This document shows, one piece after another, positions 36,784-47,305 of a DNA stretch of 64,000 nucleotides. How positions within the stretch are numbered: the stretch's first letter is position 1; each line of letters begins with the position of its first letter. The notes under the pieces were generated by a model. It saw nothing but the letters and a program-made list of their open reading frames with translations, was not told the DNA's origin and did no database searches. Source of the DNA: Paenibacillus guangzhouensis (lineage in GTDB: Bacteria; Bacillota; Bacilli; Paenibacillales; Paenibacillaceae); the NCBI RefSeq assembly GCF_009363075.1, contig NZ_CP045293.1, positions 186,001 to 250,000 of the forward strand. The letters run 5' to 3'. The translations under genes and the position numbers were made by a program.

Positions 36784-37965
36784 TTGTCGAATACGTTACA
36801 TGAGACATTGCAGAACAGCTTTTTACAATATTATGGACCAAGCGACCAACCCATTCAGTGGTTCCATGCCCCTGGGCGCGTGAATCTGATTGGCGAGCAT
36901 ATTGATTACAACGGTGGATTCGTGTTCCCGGCCGCCCTGCAGTTTGGAACGACATTATGTATACGCCCGCGTGCGGATCGCAAGATCGTCATGCGTTCAA
37001 CGAACTTCGATGGGGTTAGCGAAATCGCATTAGATGCGCTTCCAGCGGCGAAGTCGGATATGTGGACAGATTATCCAACGGGCGTCGTTGTGACGCTGCA
37101 GGCTGCAGGATATACCGTAACAAAGGGCTACGATATGCTCTTCCACGGAGAGATTCCGAATGGATCGGGACTTTCATCATCGGCTTCCATTGAAGTCGTG
37201 ACGATGTACGCGTTGTTATCACTCGAAGGCCATAAGACGGATCGCAAAGAAATCGCAGTGCTGTCGCAGAAGGTAGAGAATCAATTCGTTGGCGTAAATT
37301 GCGGAATTATGGACCAGTTTGCAGTAGCGAATGGCCGCAAGGATCACGCGATCCTGCTGAACTGCGATACGCTTGAGGAGAAGCTTGTACCTTTCCAAGC
37401 AGGACAGTATAAGCTGGTCATCGGGAATACGAAGAAGCGTAGAGGACTGGTCGATTCCAAATACAACGAACGTCGCCAAGAGTGTGATGAGGCCGTTGCG
37501 ATTCTGGCGCAGCATGTGCCGGGGCTAAAGCTGCTCTGTGAGTTGTCGAGCGAAGCATTCGAGCCGCTGGCTCATCATATTACGAATGAAACGGTGCGCA
37601 ACCGTGCTCGACATGCGATTGAAGAGAATGACCGCGTCTTGAAATCGGTAGCGTATTTGACGAATGACGATCTCGTTCAATTTGGCTTATTAATGCAAGC
37701 TTCGCATGACTCGCTGCGTGACCTCTACGAAGTGAGCTGCTTCGAACTCGATGTGATGGTCGAGGAAGCGTTGAAGGTACCGGGTGTCCTTGGTTCCCGC
37801 ATGACGGGGGCAGGCTTCGGCGGATGTACGGTATCGCTCGTCCACGAAGATCAAGTCGAGAAATTCATTCAACAGGTCGGCGAAGTCTATGAACAGAAGA
37901 CAGGGATTCAAGGGGAATTCTACGTATGTGATGTAGGGAACGGTGTCGAGCAATTGTTGAAATAA
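36784..37965 (+). CDS. galK: Galactokinase
   Basis: About 393 residues, a GHMP kinase. It phosphorylates galactose at C1, the first committed step of the Leloir pathway. Signatures: APGRVNLIGEHIDYNGGFVF (galactokinase motif), IPNGSGLSSSASIEV (ATP-binding) and GSRMTGAGFGGCTVSLV (C-terminal GHMP motif). The TTG at 36784 is preferred, with AAGGTG 8 bases upstream; a GTG at 36775 is part of that site. It is the first gene of galK-galE-galT-mutarotase-like. Confidence 0.96.
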   Translation: MSNTLHETLQNSFLQYYGPSDQPIQWFHAPGRVNLIGEHIDYNGGFVFPAALQFGTTLCIRPRADRKIVMRSTNFDGVSEIALDALPAAKSDMWTDYPTGVVVTLQAAGYTVTKGYDMLFHGEIPNGSGLSSSASIEVVTMYALLSLEGHKTDRKEIAVLSQKVENQFVGVNCGIMDQFAVANGRKDHAILLNCDTLEEKLVPFQAGQYKLVIGNTKKRRGLVDSKYNERRQECDEAVAILAQHVPGLKLLCELSSEAFEPLAHHITNETVRNRARHAIEENDRVLKSVAYLTNDDLVQFGLLMQASHDSLRDLYEVSCFELDVMVEEALKVPGVLGSRMTGAGFGGCTVSLVHEDQVEKFIQQVGEVYEQKTGIQGEFYVCDVGNGVEQLLK

Positions 37966-38024
37966 TATAGATTGACTTATCAGTAGCGAGAAGGTTGTAT
38001 GAAATAGAGAGGGAGTGGATGAAA

Positions 38025-39011
38025 ATGGCAATTTTAGTAACTGGCGGTGCAGGATATATTGGTTCACATACGGTCATGGAATTGATAGCACGTGGCGAGG
38101 ACGTTGTCGTGGTCGATAATTTATATCAAGGACATCGCGGCGCGGTACGCGGCGGCAAGCTCTATGAAGGGGATATTCGCGATCGCAATTTCCTGGATCA
38201 AGTATTTCGTGAGAATAGCATTGATGCCGTGATTCATTTTGCAGCGAACTCATTGGTCGGCGAGAGTATGCAGAACCCAGGCAAATACTATGACAATAAT
38301 GTCTATGGTACGCTGTGCCTGCTTGAATCGATGAATGCATTCGGCGTGAAAAACATCGTATTCTCCTCAACGGCTGCGACCTACGGTGAGCCGGAGAAGG
38401 TGCCGATTGAAGAGACGGACCGTACGGAACCGACGAATGCGTATGGTGAGACAAAGCTGGTCATGGAACGGATGATGCGTTGGTTCGATACAGCGCACAG
38501 CATGAAGTATGTATCACTTCGCTACTTTAATGCCGCTGGGGCGCATGAGAGTGGTCTGATCGGTGAAGATCATCAACCTGAATCCCATTTGATCCCTCTT
38601 GTATTGCAGACGGCGCTGAAGCAGCGTGAATTTATCGCTGTATTCGGCGAAGATTATCCTACGCCTGACGGTACATGTATTCGCGATTATATTCATGTAA
38701 CAGATCTTGCGGACGCACATATACGTGCGGTGCAATATTTGCGCAGTGGCGGCGACAGCAATATCTTCAACCTAGGCAGCGGGAACGGCTTCTCCGTTCG
38801 TGAAGTGATTGAGACAGCGAAGCAGGTAACGGGACTCGATATTCCAGTACGGATGCAGGAGCGACGTGCGGGGGATCCTGCCGTATTAATTGCTTCTTCG
38901 GCGAAAGCAAGACAAGTGCTCGGGTGGAATCCGACGCGTGAACGACTGGATCAAATTATTGAATCCGCTTGGAACTGGCATCGTCAGCATCCGAATGGCT
39001 ACGAGGAGTAA
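38025..39011 (+). CDS. galE: UDP-glucose 4-epimerase
   Basis: About 328 residues. A short-chain-dehydrogenase-type NAD+ enzyme interconverting UDP-galactose and UDP-glucose. The N-terminus AILVTGGAGYIGSHTVMEL binds NAD+. The catalytic Ser/Thr and YxxxK are in VFSSTAATYGEP and NAYGETKLVMERM, and SLRYFNAAGAH follows. The ATG at 38025 has GGGAGTGG 6 bases upstream; ATG 38019 also fits. galT starts one base after its stop. Confidence 0.96.
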   Translation: MAILVTGGAGYIGSHTVMELIARGEDVVVVDNLYQGHRGAVRGGKLYEGDIRDRNFLDQVFRENSIDAVIHFAANSLVGESMQNPGKYYDNNVYGTLCLLESMNAFGVKNIVFSSTAATYGEPEKVPIEETDRTEPTNAYGETKLVMERMMRWFDTAHSMKYVSLRYFNAAGAHESGLIGEDHQPESHLIPLVLQTALKQREFIAVFGEDYPTPDGTCIRDYIHVTDLADAHIRAVQYLRSGGDSNIFNLGSGNGFSVREVIETAKQVTGLDIPVRMQERRAGDPAVLIASSAKARQVLGWNPTRERLDQIIESAWNWHRQHPNGYEE

Positions 39012-39012
39012 G

Positions 39013-40623
39013 ATGATGATGACGCAGACGGAGAACCTTGTACAATCACCATCCGATCAGGCGTTGATTGCGATTGAACGTCTTGTTCAGTTCGCAGCGC
39101 ACAAGCAGATGATCGCTGACGAGGATGTGAACTACGCACGTAATTTACTGCTGGATCTGTTTCAATTTCAAGCACCTTACGCGGGTGATTGGAATGCAGA
39201 TGAAGCGCCTGCGGAGGAACCACATGCCATTTTAGCGCAGCTCATTGATTATGGCTTTGCTATTGGGCTCATGCCGGATCGGAATACAACATATGCAGAT
39301 CTACTCGATGCAAAAATCATGGGACTCCTGATGCCAAGACCTTCGGATGTAGTGCGGAAATTCCGAGAAACGGCGAAGACACAAGGTGTGGAGACCGCTA
39401 CGACGGACTTCTACAATTTATGTATTGATTCGAATTATATTCAGATGGAACGGATTCGCAAGAATAGCTATTGGCGGCACCCTTCGGACTATGGCGATAT
39501 CGAGATGACAATTAATCTATCTAAGCCGGAGAAGAACCCGCAAGAGATTGCGATGGCGCTGAAGGCCGCGCCTTCCCATTATCCGAAATGTCTGCTGTGC
39601 GCGGAGAACGTGGGGTACGCAGGCCGGTTGAACCATCCCGCACGTCAGAATTTACGAGTGATTCCGGTTGAACTGACGCAAGAGGCGTGGTTCTTCCAAT
39701 ACTCTCCATATGTGTACTATAATGAACACTGTATCGTGTTCCACAGTGAACATGTGCCGATGAAATTAACGCATGAGACGTTCGCTCGTCTCGTTGATTT
39801 CGTGGATCAATTCCCGCATTATTTCGTCGGAACGAATGCGGACCTGCCGATTGTAGGCGGTTCGATTCTGACGCATGACCATTTCCAAGGCGGACGGCAT
39901 ACGTTCCCGATTGAGCTCTCCTCAATCGAGACGGGATTCTCGCACAATGCTCATCCGGACGTTCAAATTCATCGCGTGAAATGGCCGATGTCCGTGCTTC
40001 GTGTAACGAGCAAGAAGCGGGAAGCGCTGCTGCGTGTCGCAGGCGAAGTCTATGATGCTTGGAAAGCTTACAGCGATGAAGCTGCGAATGTACTCGCCTA
40101 TACGGATCGTGACGGTCAGCTTGTCCCGCACAACACGGTAACGCCGATCGTTCGCTATAATGCGAAAGGCGAATACGAGATGGATCTCGTGCTTCGCAAC
40201 AATCGGACGGACGCGGATCATCCGGAAGGCATCTATCATCCGCATCGTCACTTGCATCATATTAAGAAAGAGAACATCGGACTCATTGAAGTCATGGGTG
40301 TTGCCATTCTACCTGGTCGTCTAAAATCGCAGCTGGAGCAAATTGCGCAAATTCTGTGCGGAGAGTTGCCTTGGACGCCTGGGGAGGCTCAGGACCGCTA
40401 TGCCGGCCTAGCTGAGCATATCCCTTGGGTAGAACAGCTCCTTGCTGCACACGGACAGTTGTCATCCAAGGATGATGCGGTGCGTATCGTTGAACAGGAA
40501 GTTGGCGATAAATTCGTCGAAATTTTATCGTGTGCGGGCGTGTACAAGAGAACGGAGCAAGGGATTGCCGCGTTCGATCGCTTCGTTCACAGCATGGGTT
40601 GGAAGGAGACGCTGGAAGGATGA
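39013..40623 (+). CDS. galT: UDP-glucose--hexose-1-phosphate uridylyltransferase (type 2)
   Basis: About 536 residues, the long Gram-positive type 2 GalT rather than the ~350-residue enteric type. It exchanges UMP between UDP-glucose and galactose-1-phosphate. Visible blocks: YPKCLLCAENVGYAGRLNHP, the FQYSPYVYYNEHCIVFHSEH segment and NADLPIVGGSILTHDHFQGG, in which the His-Asp-His context stands for the nucleotidyl-transfer site. Three successive ATG codons (39013, 39016, 39019) follow GAGGAG, so the exact start is open by up to two codons. Its stop overlaps the next gene's ATG. Confidence 0.93.
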   Translation: MMMTQTENLVQSPSDQALIAIERLVQFAAHKQMIADEDVNYARNLLLDLFQFQAPYAGDWNADEAPAEEPHAILAQLIDYGFAIGLMPDRNTTYADLLDAKIMGLLMPRPSDVVRKFRETAKTQGVETATTDFYNLCIDSNYIQMERIRKNSYWRHPSDYGDIEMTINLSKPEKNPQEIAMALKAAPSHYPKCLLCAENVGYAGRLNHPARQNLRVIPVELTQEAWFFQYSPYVYYNEHCIVFHSEHVPMKLTHETFARLVDFVDQFPHYFVGTNADLPIVGGSILTHDHFQGGRHTFPIELSSIETGFSHNAHPDVQIHRVKWPMSVLRVTSKKREALLRVAGEVYDAWKAYSDEAANVLAYTDRDGQLVPHNTVTPIVRYNAKGEYEMDLVLRNNRTDADHPEGIYHPHRHLHHIKKENIGLIEVMGVAILPGRLKSQLEQIAQILCGELPWTPGEAQDRYAGLAEHIPWVEQLLAAHGQLSSKDDAVRIVEQEVGDKFVEILSCAGVYKRTEQGIAAFDRFVHSMGWKETLEG

Positions 40624-41489
40624 GTACAATACAATACCAACAAGTTGATCATGAGGTATGGGGATCGTGTCTGGAGATCGTGAACGAAGATGTTCGGCTT
40701 CTTGTGACGTTGAATTATGGTCCTCGCATTATTCATTGCGGTCTCGTAGACGGCAAGAACCTATTCTTCGAAGATCCGAATAATAAGTATCATGAGGAAA
40801 ATGGATTTCGCTTGTGCGGCGGTCATCGGTTCTGGCTAAGTCCGGAGGTTTATCCGGATACCTATGAGCCTGCCTTATCGCCAGTGGCTTGGATACAGAC
40901 CGAAGCAGGACTCGTCTTCACATCCGCTGTCGATCAAGTGACATCGACGCAGAAGGAGATCGTGATTTCGTTCATGGACAACCGTGTCCATGTCAGACAT
41001 CGGGTGACGAATGTCGGCGAGAAGGCGGTCGAGCACGCGCCGTGGGCCTTGTCGATGATGGCACCGGGTGGGACGGCATTGGTGCCGCAGCCGGATATGT
41101 ATGCTGATCTGCTCCCGAATCGCAAGTTAATCATATGGCCATATACGGATATGTCCGATCCTCGTGTTCACTGGGGCAAAGAAGTAATCACCGTTGCACA
41201 GCGCAGCGATACGTTACCGTTCAAATTCGGGATGAATCAAGTGAAGCAGTGGGCTGCTTATTATAACGACGGGGTTCTCTTCCAGAAAACATTCGAGCAT
41301 CGCGAAGGGGCGAACTACCCGGATTTCGGTTGTTCTTTTGAATTATATACGAATGAGGATTTCTTGGAACTGGAGACGCTTGGGCCTTTGGTCACGATCC
41401 AGCCGAACGAATCGATCCAGCATGATGAATGGTGGACGATTACACGCAGCGACAGTATTGTCGATAGTATGAAACAATTACCTTTCTGA
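40620..41489 (+). CDS. Aldose-1-epimerase-like (galactose mutarotase superfamily) protein
   Basis: 289 residues, soluble, rich in beta strands. Sequences such as LNYGPRIIHCGLVDGKNLFF, GHRFWLSPEVYPDTYEP and FGCSFELYTNEDFLELETLG fit the galactose-mutarotase-like superfamily (possibly the DUF4380 group), but classical GalM catalytic motifs are not clear. The start overlaps the galT stop (ATGA), and it is the last gene of the galactose operon. A role in converting beta- to alpha-galactose for GalK is a reasonable inference from position. Terminator follows. Confidence 0.75.
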   Translation: MSTIQYQQVDHEVWGSCLEIVNEDVRLLVTLNYGPRIIHCGLVDGKNLFFEDPNNKYHEENGFRLCGGHRFWLSPEVYPDTYEPALSPVAWIQTEAGLVFTSAVDQVTSTQKEIVISFMDNRVHVRHRVTNVGEKAVEHAPWALSMMAPGGTALVPQPDMYADLLPNRKLIIWPYTDMSDPRVHWGKEVITVAQRSDTLPFKFGMNQVKQWAAYYNDGVLFQKTFEHREGANYPDFGCSFELYTNEDFLELETLGPLVTIQPNESIQHDEWWTITRSDSIVDSMKQLPF

Positions 41490-41511
41490 GCTCAGCTCAG
41501 AAAGGTTTTTC
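41481..41511 (+). terminator. Terminator of the galactose operon
   Basis: CCTTTCTGAGCT / AGCTCAGAAAGG, a perfect 12-pair stem with a one-base centre, followed by TTTTTC. Its left arm includes the last codons of the mutarotase-like gene. Confidence 0.88.
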
Positions 41512-41534
41512 TTTATTTGAACTGGAAATTATCT

Positions 41535-41540
41535 TATAAT
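41535..41540 (+). promoter_or_regulatory. -10 element of the MarR-type gene
   Basis: Perfect TATAAT 36 bases ahead of the GTG start; the -35 position reads TTTATT and is weak. Confidence 0.4.
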
Positions 41541-41575
41541 AGGTGAATTGTCATTACCGTAGTAGGGGGATCAAC

Positions 41576-42040
41576 GTGGAGTCGTCCAATCATTTCGAAG
41601 ATACGAATAAACAACAAGAAGAACGTGAAATATTATTGCATCAATTGCATGACATGATGGAGGTTATTCTGCAGAAGAATTCACCAGACCGCCATTACCT
41701 TCGTGATGTGGAGCACCTGGGCGCGGGATCCATGTATGTATTAAATGCCTTGTATCAGAAAGGGGTCTGCCGTGCTTCGGATATTGCACACAGCCTCGAG
41801 ATTACATCCGGTGCTGTAACAGGGCTGACTGACAAGCTTCTCTACATGGGATTGATTCACCGGGAACGTTCCGAAGAGGACCGTCGTGTCGTTCTGCTGT
41901 CCTTGAGTGATCAAGGCCGTGAGACGTATATGCGACTGCGGAATGCGCGTTCCGAGCGTTTGAAGGCTGCTTTTTCAGGGGTCGGGACCGACGAAATCGA
42001 ATGTCTGCATCAAATTTTATCCAAAATAAAAAATCAATAA
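41576..42040 (+). CDS. MarR-family transcriptional regulator
   Basis: About 154 residues with a winged helix-turn-helix: RASDIAHSLEITSGAVTGLTDKLL as recognition region (in two parts around the turn), then the wing ERSEEDRRVVLLSLSDQGRE. GTG start at 41576 with GGGGGA 5 bases upstream; the frame runs open to 41543 without a ribosome site. The next gene is metY, 99 bases downstream with palindromes between, so control of metY or self-control is plausible. The ligand is unknown. Confidence 0.87.
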   Translation: MESSNHFEDTNKQQEEREILLHQLHDMMEVILQKNSPDRHYLRDVEHLGAGSMYVLNALYQKGVCRASDIAHSLEITSGAVTGLTDKLLYMGLIHRERSEEDRRVVLLSLSDQGRETYMRLRNARSERLKAAFSGVGTDEIECLHQILSKIKNQ

Positions 42041-42043
42041 TGA

Positions 42044-43432
<1,389 letters not shown>

Positions 43433-43443
43433 AGATGATCAGC

Positions 43444-43470
43444 AAAGGGGCCGCCAGGCTCCTTTTTTTA
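43444..43470 (+). terminator. Rho-independent terminator
   Basis: AAAGGGGCC / GGCTCCTTT (one G-T pair) with a short GCCA loop and seven T residues. It ends metY. Confidence 0.82.
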
Positions 43471-43550
43471 TAATTAGAAGAAGATCAGCGCACAGTGGTA
43501 TACTAGGGTAGACGATAAAGATCTTAATGGATCGCATGAGGAGGATACGT

Positions 43551-44714
43551 ATGCAACCCTTTCAATTTCATAATCCAACACGACTGATTTTTGGTGAAGA
43601 CCAAGTTCTGATGCTCACACAGGAAATTCCGAAGTATGGTTCGCGTGTATTGCTGCTCTATGGCGGCGGAAGTATTAAACGGAACGGCCTCTATGAACAG
43701 GTATTGCTGCAATTAGAAGCCGTTAGTGCCTATGTTGTTGAACTAGGCGGCGTTGAACCGAATCCGCGGCTGTCTACGGTACATAAAGGTGTCGAGATAT
43801 GCAAAAAAGAACAGATTGACTTGATTCTGGCGGTCGGCGGCGGGAGTGTCATTGACTGTGCCAAAGCGATCGCTGTTGGCGCCAAGTATGAAGGTGATGT
43901 ATGGGATTTCATAACCCATCAGGCGGTTCCGCAAGATGCACTTCCAATCGGAACGGTGTTAACAATCGCGGCGACAGGCTCCGAGATGAACGGGGGTTCT
44001 GTCATTACGAATTGGGAGACACAGGAGAAGCTCGGTTGGGGCACGCCACTCGTGAATCCGAAGTTCTCGATTCTAGATCCGAACTATACGAAGTCATTGC
44101 CTCGGGATCAGACGATTTATGGCATGGTCGACATGATGTCGCATGTATTCGAGCATTATTTCCATCACGAGCCGAATACACGGTTGCAGGACGGCTTCTG
44201 TGAGGCATTGCTGCGCACAGTCATCGAGACTGCGCCAAAGCTGCTCGAAGATCTGCAGAGCTATGAGCATCGTTCGACGATTCTGTATTGCGGTACGATG
44301 GCGCTGAATGGCGTGCTAAATATGGGTTATAACGGAGACTGGGCAACGCATAACATCGAGCATGCGGTGTCGGCCGTATACGATATTCCGCATGGCGGCG
44401 GACTTGCGATTCTGTTCCCGAACTGGATGAAGCACGTCTTGGATGAGAATGTGGGACGCTTCAAGCAGTTGGCGGTGAACGTATTCGGGATTGATCCTGC
44501 AGGCAAGAACGACCGTGATGTGGCACTCGAAGGAATTGAGGCGCTTCGCAGCTTCTGGACTTCGATTGATGCGCCAAGCCGATTAGCGGATTACGATATC
44601 GATGATTCCAAGCTCGAAGTCATGGCGGATAAAGCGATGAAATTCGGTCCGTTCGGTAACTTCAAGAAGTTGGAGCATGCAGATGTGCTTGCGATTTACC
44701 GCGCATCTTTGTAG
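43551..44714 (+). CDS. Iron-containing alcohol dehydrogenase (YugJ/butanol dehydrogenase type)
   Basis: 387 residues, NAD(P)H-dependent. The N-terminal Rossmann-like domain has [15 protein letters not shown] and [20 protein letters not shown]. The C-terminal helical domain binds metal through [29 protein letters not shown] and related histidines. Family members reduce butyraldehyde and other aldehydes to alcohols; the natural substrate here is unknown. The ATG at 43551 has GAGGAGG 6 bases upstream and replaces a longer frame from 43527. Single gene with a strong terminator. Confidence 0.92.
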   Translation: MQPFQFHNPTRLIFGEDQVLMLTQEIPKYGSRVLLLYGGGSIKRNGLYEQVLLQLEAVSAYVVELGGVEPNPRLSTVHKGVEICKKEQIDLILAVGGGSVIDCAKAIAVGAKYEGDVWDFITHQAVPQDALPIGTVLTIAATGSEMNGGSVITNWETQEKLGWGTPLVNPKFSILDPNYTKSLPRDQTIYGMVDMMSHVFEHYFHHEPNTRLQDGFCEALLRTVIETAPKLLEDLQSYEHRSTILYCGTMALNGVLNMGYNGDWATHNIEHAVSAVYDIPHGGGLAILFPNWMKHVLDENVGRFKQLAVNVFGIDPAGKNDRDVALEGIEALRSFWTSIDAPSRLADYDIDDSKLEVMADKAMKFGPFGNFKKLEHADVLAIYRASL

Positions 44715-44750
44715 GATCGTGTGAGCTTGTCAGGAAATGAAGAGATGAAG

Positions 44751-44791
44751 ACGCAGTGCACGGGGGTGTCCCCGTGCACTGCGTTTTTTCA
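44751..44791 (+). terminator. Very strong rho-independent terminator
   Basis: ACGCAGTGCACGGGG / CCCCGTGCACTGCGT, a perfect long stem with a TGT-type loop, followed by TTTTTTC. It ends the dehydrogenase gene and insulates the sigma-W-type promoter beyond. Confidence 0.95.
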
Positions 44792-44798
44792 CATTTTA

Positions 44799-44824
44799 TG
44801 AAACAATTTCCTATTATTTGCGTA
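44799..44824 (+). promoter_or_regulatory. Sigma-W-type ECF promoter of the flotillin operon
   Basis: TGAAAC, exactly 16 bases, CGTA. This matches the sigma-W consensus of Bacillus and lies 43 bases ahead of the NfeD-like start. In B. subtilis the equivalent yuaF-floT(yuaG)-yuaI operon is sigma-W controlled, induced by cell-envelope stress. Confidence 0.85.
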
Positions 44825-44866
44825 ATACATATATATCGGATCCGATCCGGATGAAGGAGGTGTGAA

Positions 44867-45385
44867 ATGGTCGCATTTTATTGGGGCTGTCTAGCATTTG
44901 GCGCGTTATTTGCACTCATAAGTGTTGTCTTGGGGGATATTCTTAGCAGTGCGTTTGATGGCTTGCTTGACTTCTTATCGATTGACTTCTTACAGCCGAT
45001 GGTGATCGCTACGGCGATAACGACCCTTGGTGGTGCGGGAATTCTACTCACGAAGTATTCAACATTTTCGGCTCTAATCTGTCTAGGATTGGCTATCGTG
45101 ATCGCATTATTGTTAGCGGTTGCCGTATTCTTCGCATATGTGAAGCCGATGCAGAACAGTGAGAATTCAACAGGTTTCTCGATTCAAGATTTACAGGGTA
45201 AGATCGGTCAAGTCACAGTCGCCATCCCATCCAGCGGATTTGGTGAAGTATTAGTCCGAATCGGAGCAGGGCATACGAATCAGATTGCAGCGAGCTTCGA
45301 TGCGGTGAACATTGCGGATGGCAGCCAGGTGGTTGTGGTCGAAATCCGTGAAGGTGTTGCTTATGTATCCCCACTAACCCTCTAA
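44867..45385 (+). CDS. NfeD-like membrane protein (YuaF-like)
   Basis: 172 residues. Three or four N-terminal membrane helices (about 3-25, 45-65 and 70-100) are followed by a C-terminal soluble OB-fold domain with LQGKIGQVTVAIPSSGFGEV and GSQVVVVEIREGVAYVSPL. This is the short NfeD type that pairs with flotillins. A GGAGGTG ribosome site lies ahead of the ATG. The flotillin gene begins 15 bases after its stop; both are under the sigma-W-type promoter. Likely a partner in functional membrane microdomains. Confidence 0.87.
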   Translation: MVAFYWGCLAFGALFALISVVLGDILSSAFDGLLDFLSIDFLQPMVIATAITTLGGAGILLTKYSTFSALICLGLAIVIALLLAVAVFFAYVKPMQNSENSTGFSIQDLQGKIGQVTVAIPSSGFGEVLVRIGAGHTNQIAASFDAVNIADGSQVVVVEIREGVAYVSPLTL

Positions 45386-45400
45386 GATAGGAGAGATTAC

Positions 45401-46966
45401 ATGTCAGAAATTCCAGATTTCCTCGTCATTCCAGGTATTGTGATTGCTGTCATTATTGTTCTTGGTCTAGCTTTCTGGGCGCGTTACAAAACGGTAGGTC
45501 CGGACAAAGCCATGCTCGTTACAGGTTCTTTTCTAGGCGGTGGGTCTACGATCTCGGTGGATGAATCCGGCCGCAAAATCAAAATCGTTCGCGGCGGCGG
45601 CGCATTTATTTGGCCGATTTTCCAACAGTCTCAATACATATCCTTACTCTCGCATAAGCTCGATGTCTCCACACCGGAAGTCTATACCGAGCAAGGGGTT
45701 CCGGTCATTGCAGACGGGGTTGCGATTATTAAAGTCGGCGGTACGGTCGAAGACGTAGCGACGGCAGCGGAGCAGTTCATCGGCAAGCCGATTGAAGCGT
45801 TGAAAGGTGAAGCGCAAGAGGTGCTCGAAGGCCATCTGCGTGCGATCCTTGGTTCGATGACGGTCGAAGAGGTATATCGTAACCGCGATAAGTTCGCACA
45901 GGAAGTGCAGGGCGTCGCGGCGCGTGATTTGAAGAAGATGGGTCTGCAGATCGTGTCGTTCACCATTAAGGATGTACGCGATAAGCAAGGGTACCTGGAT
46001 GCGCTAGGGAAACCTAGAATTGCAGCGGTGAAGCGGGATGCGGAGATCGCTGAAGCGGAAGCGGTCAGGGATGCGCGGATTCAGAAAGCAAAAGCTGAAG
46101 AAGAAGGACAGAAAGCCGAGCTTATTCGGGATACAAATATTGCGGAAGCCGGGAAAGAAAAAGAGCTGAAAGTGGCATCCTTTAAGAAGGAGCAGGATAC
46201 AGCGAAGGCGGAGGCCGACCAAGCGTATCAGATTCAAGAAGCCAAAGCGAAGCAGCTGATGGTAGAGGAGCAGATGAAAGTCGAGCTCGTGCGGAAAGAT
46301 CGAGAAATCGATCTGCAAGAGAAGGAAATCCTCGTTCGGCAGAAGCAATATGATGCAGAAGTGAAGAAGAAAGCCGATGCCGATAAATATGCGGTAGAAC
46401 AAGCGGCGGAAGCGGATAAGGCGCGTAAAATGCGTGAAGCGGAGGCGTTGCAGTATTCGATCGAGGCGCAAGCGAAGGCGAATGCCGAGCAGAAGCGTCT
46501 GGAAGGGTTGGCAATTGCGGATGCGGAACGTGCGAAAGGTACAGCGGATGCTGAAGTAATTCGTCTTCGCGGTCTTGCTGAGGCGGAAGCAAAAGAGAAG
46601 CTGGCAGAAGCGTTCCAAAAATTCGGTGAGGCGGCTGTCCTCGATATAATCGTGAAAATGCTCCCTGAGCTCGCTGGTAAAATCGCTGAGCCGATCTCGT
46701 CGATCGATAAGCTTACGGTTGTGGATACGGGGAATGGCGATGGCGCTGCACGTGTGAGCAACTATGTGACGCAGCTGATGGCGACTGCGCCGGAAATGCT
46801 CAAGAGCGTATCCGGCATTGATGTGGAATCACTCATCAAAGGCATGACCTCGAAGGTTGGTCAACAGAAGGTATCGAATGAAATCGCCGCGACGTCATCA
46901 GCACCAGATGCTCTAGCTGCACTGGTTGCCGGGCAGAAGCCAAAAGTGCAAGAATCGAATGAGTAA
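45401..46966 (+). CDS. floT: Flotillin
   Basis: 521 residues. N-terminal membrane segment (about 8-28), SPFH/band-7 domain (about 30-200, with VTGSFLGGGSTISVDESGRK and KMGLQIVSFTIKDVRD), then a long Ala/Glu/Lys-rich coiled coil (about 200-420) with repeated EAE and AKAEE patterns, and a C-terminal assembly region with LDIIVKMLPELAGKIAEPIS. Flotillins scaffold membrane microdomains on the cytoplasmic face. The upstream NfeD-like gene and promoter match the floT (yuaG) locus rather than floA. A small basic peptide gene follows. Confidence 0.93.
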   Translation: MSEIPDFLVIPGIVIAVIIVLGLAFWARYKTVGPDKAMLVTGSFLGGGSTISVDESGRKIKIVRGGGAFIWPIFQQSQYISLLSHKLDVSTPEVYTEQGVPVIADGVAIIKVGGTVEDVATAAEQFIGKPIEALKGEAQEVLEGHLRAILGSMTVEEVYRNRDKFAQEVQGVAARDLKKMGLQIVSFTIKDVRDKQGYLDALGKPRIAAVKRDAEIAEAEAVRDARIQKAKAEEEGQKAELIRDTNIAEAGKEKELKVASFKKEQDTAKAEADQAYQIQEAKAKQLMVEEQMKVELVRKDREIDLQEKEILVRQKQYDAEVKKKADADKYAVEQAAEADKARKMREAEALQYSIEAQAKANAEQKRLEGLAIADAERAKGTADAEVIRLRGLAEAEAKEKLAEAFQKFGEAAVLDIIVKMLPELAGKIAEPISSIDKLTVVDTGNGDGAARVSNYVTQLMATAPEMLKSVSGIDVESLIKGMTSKVGQQKVSNEIAATSSAPDALAALVAGQKPKVQESNE

Positions 46967-47008
46967 TTCCTGGATGAATTGACATCCTATGGTGAGGAGG
47001 TGATTTCC

Positions 47009-47146
47009 TTGCCACATAACAAATCGCAGAAAATCAACAATCAGAACAACAAGTCGCGCATGAAGGAAGAAGCCGTGACACCAAGCACAGAGAAGACGTC
47101 TCATCGTTCCCCGAGCTTGAACAACATATCCAAGCAGGACTCTTAA
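47009..47146 (+). CDS. Small basic hydrophilic peptide, 45 residues
   Basis: A TTG start preceded by a near-perfect GAGGAGGTGAT ribosome site opens a 45-codon frame: MPHNKSQKINNQNNKSR, then MKEEAVTPSTEKTSH, ending NISKQDS. It is rich in Lys, Asn, Gln and Ser with no membrane segment. The quality of the ribosome site and the terminator 9 bases after its stop support a real gene at the end of the flotillin operon. It could be a small spore or membrane-domain-associated protein; no family is recognised. Confidence 0.6.
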   Translation: MPHNKSQKINNQNNKSRMKEEAVTPSTEKTSHRSPSLNNISKQDS

Positions 47147-47154
47147 ATGAACAG

Positions 47155-47182
47155 AGCCATCTCCAACGGGAGATGGCTTTGT
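47155..47182 (+). terminator. Terminator of the flotillin operon
   Basis: AGCCATCTCC / GGAGATGGCT, a perfect 10-pair stem with an AACG loop, followed by TTGTTGTG. Confidence 0.85.
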
Positions 47183-47305
47183 TGTGTTTGGTGAGGTGGG
47201 CGGCGTAGAGTGCGTATGCGGAGGCGTGAGCGAGAAATGATGTGTGTAGGCGGAACTGTCGCACGTTGCGGAAGGTGGGCGAGATCATGGGCCGCCGCCC
47301 CCCGT

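Noticed and set aside
46004-46618. Antisense frames opposite the flotillin coiled coil
   Set aside because: Phe/Leu/Arg- or Ser/Ala-rich low complexity is produced by the reverse complement of repeated Ala/Glu/Lys codons.
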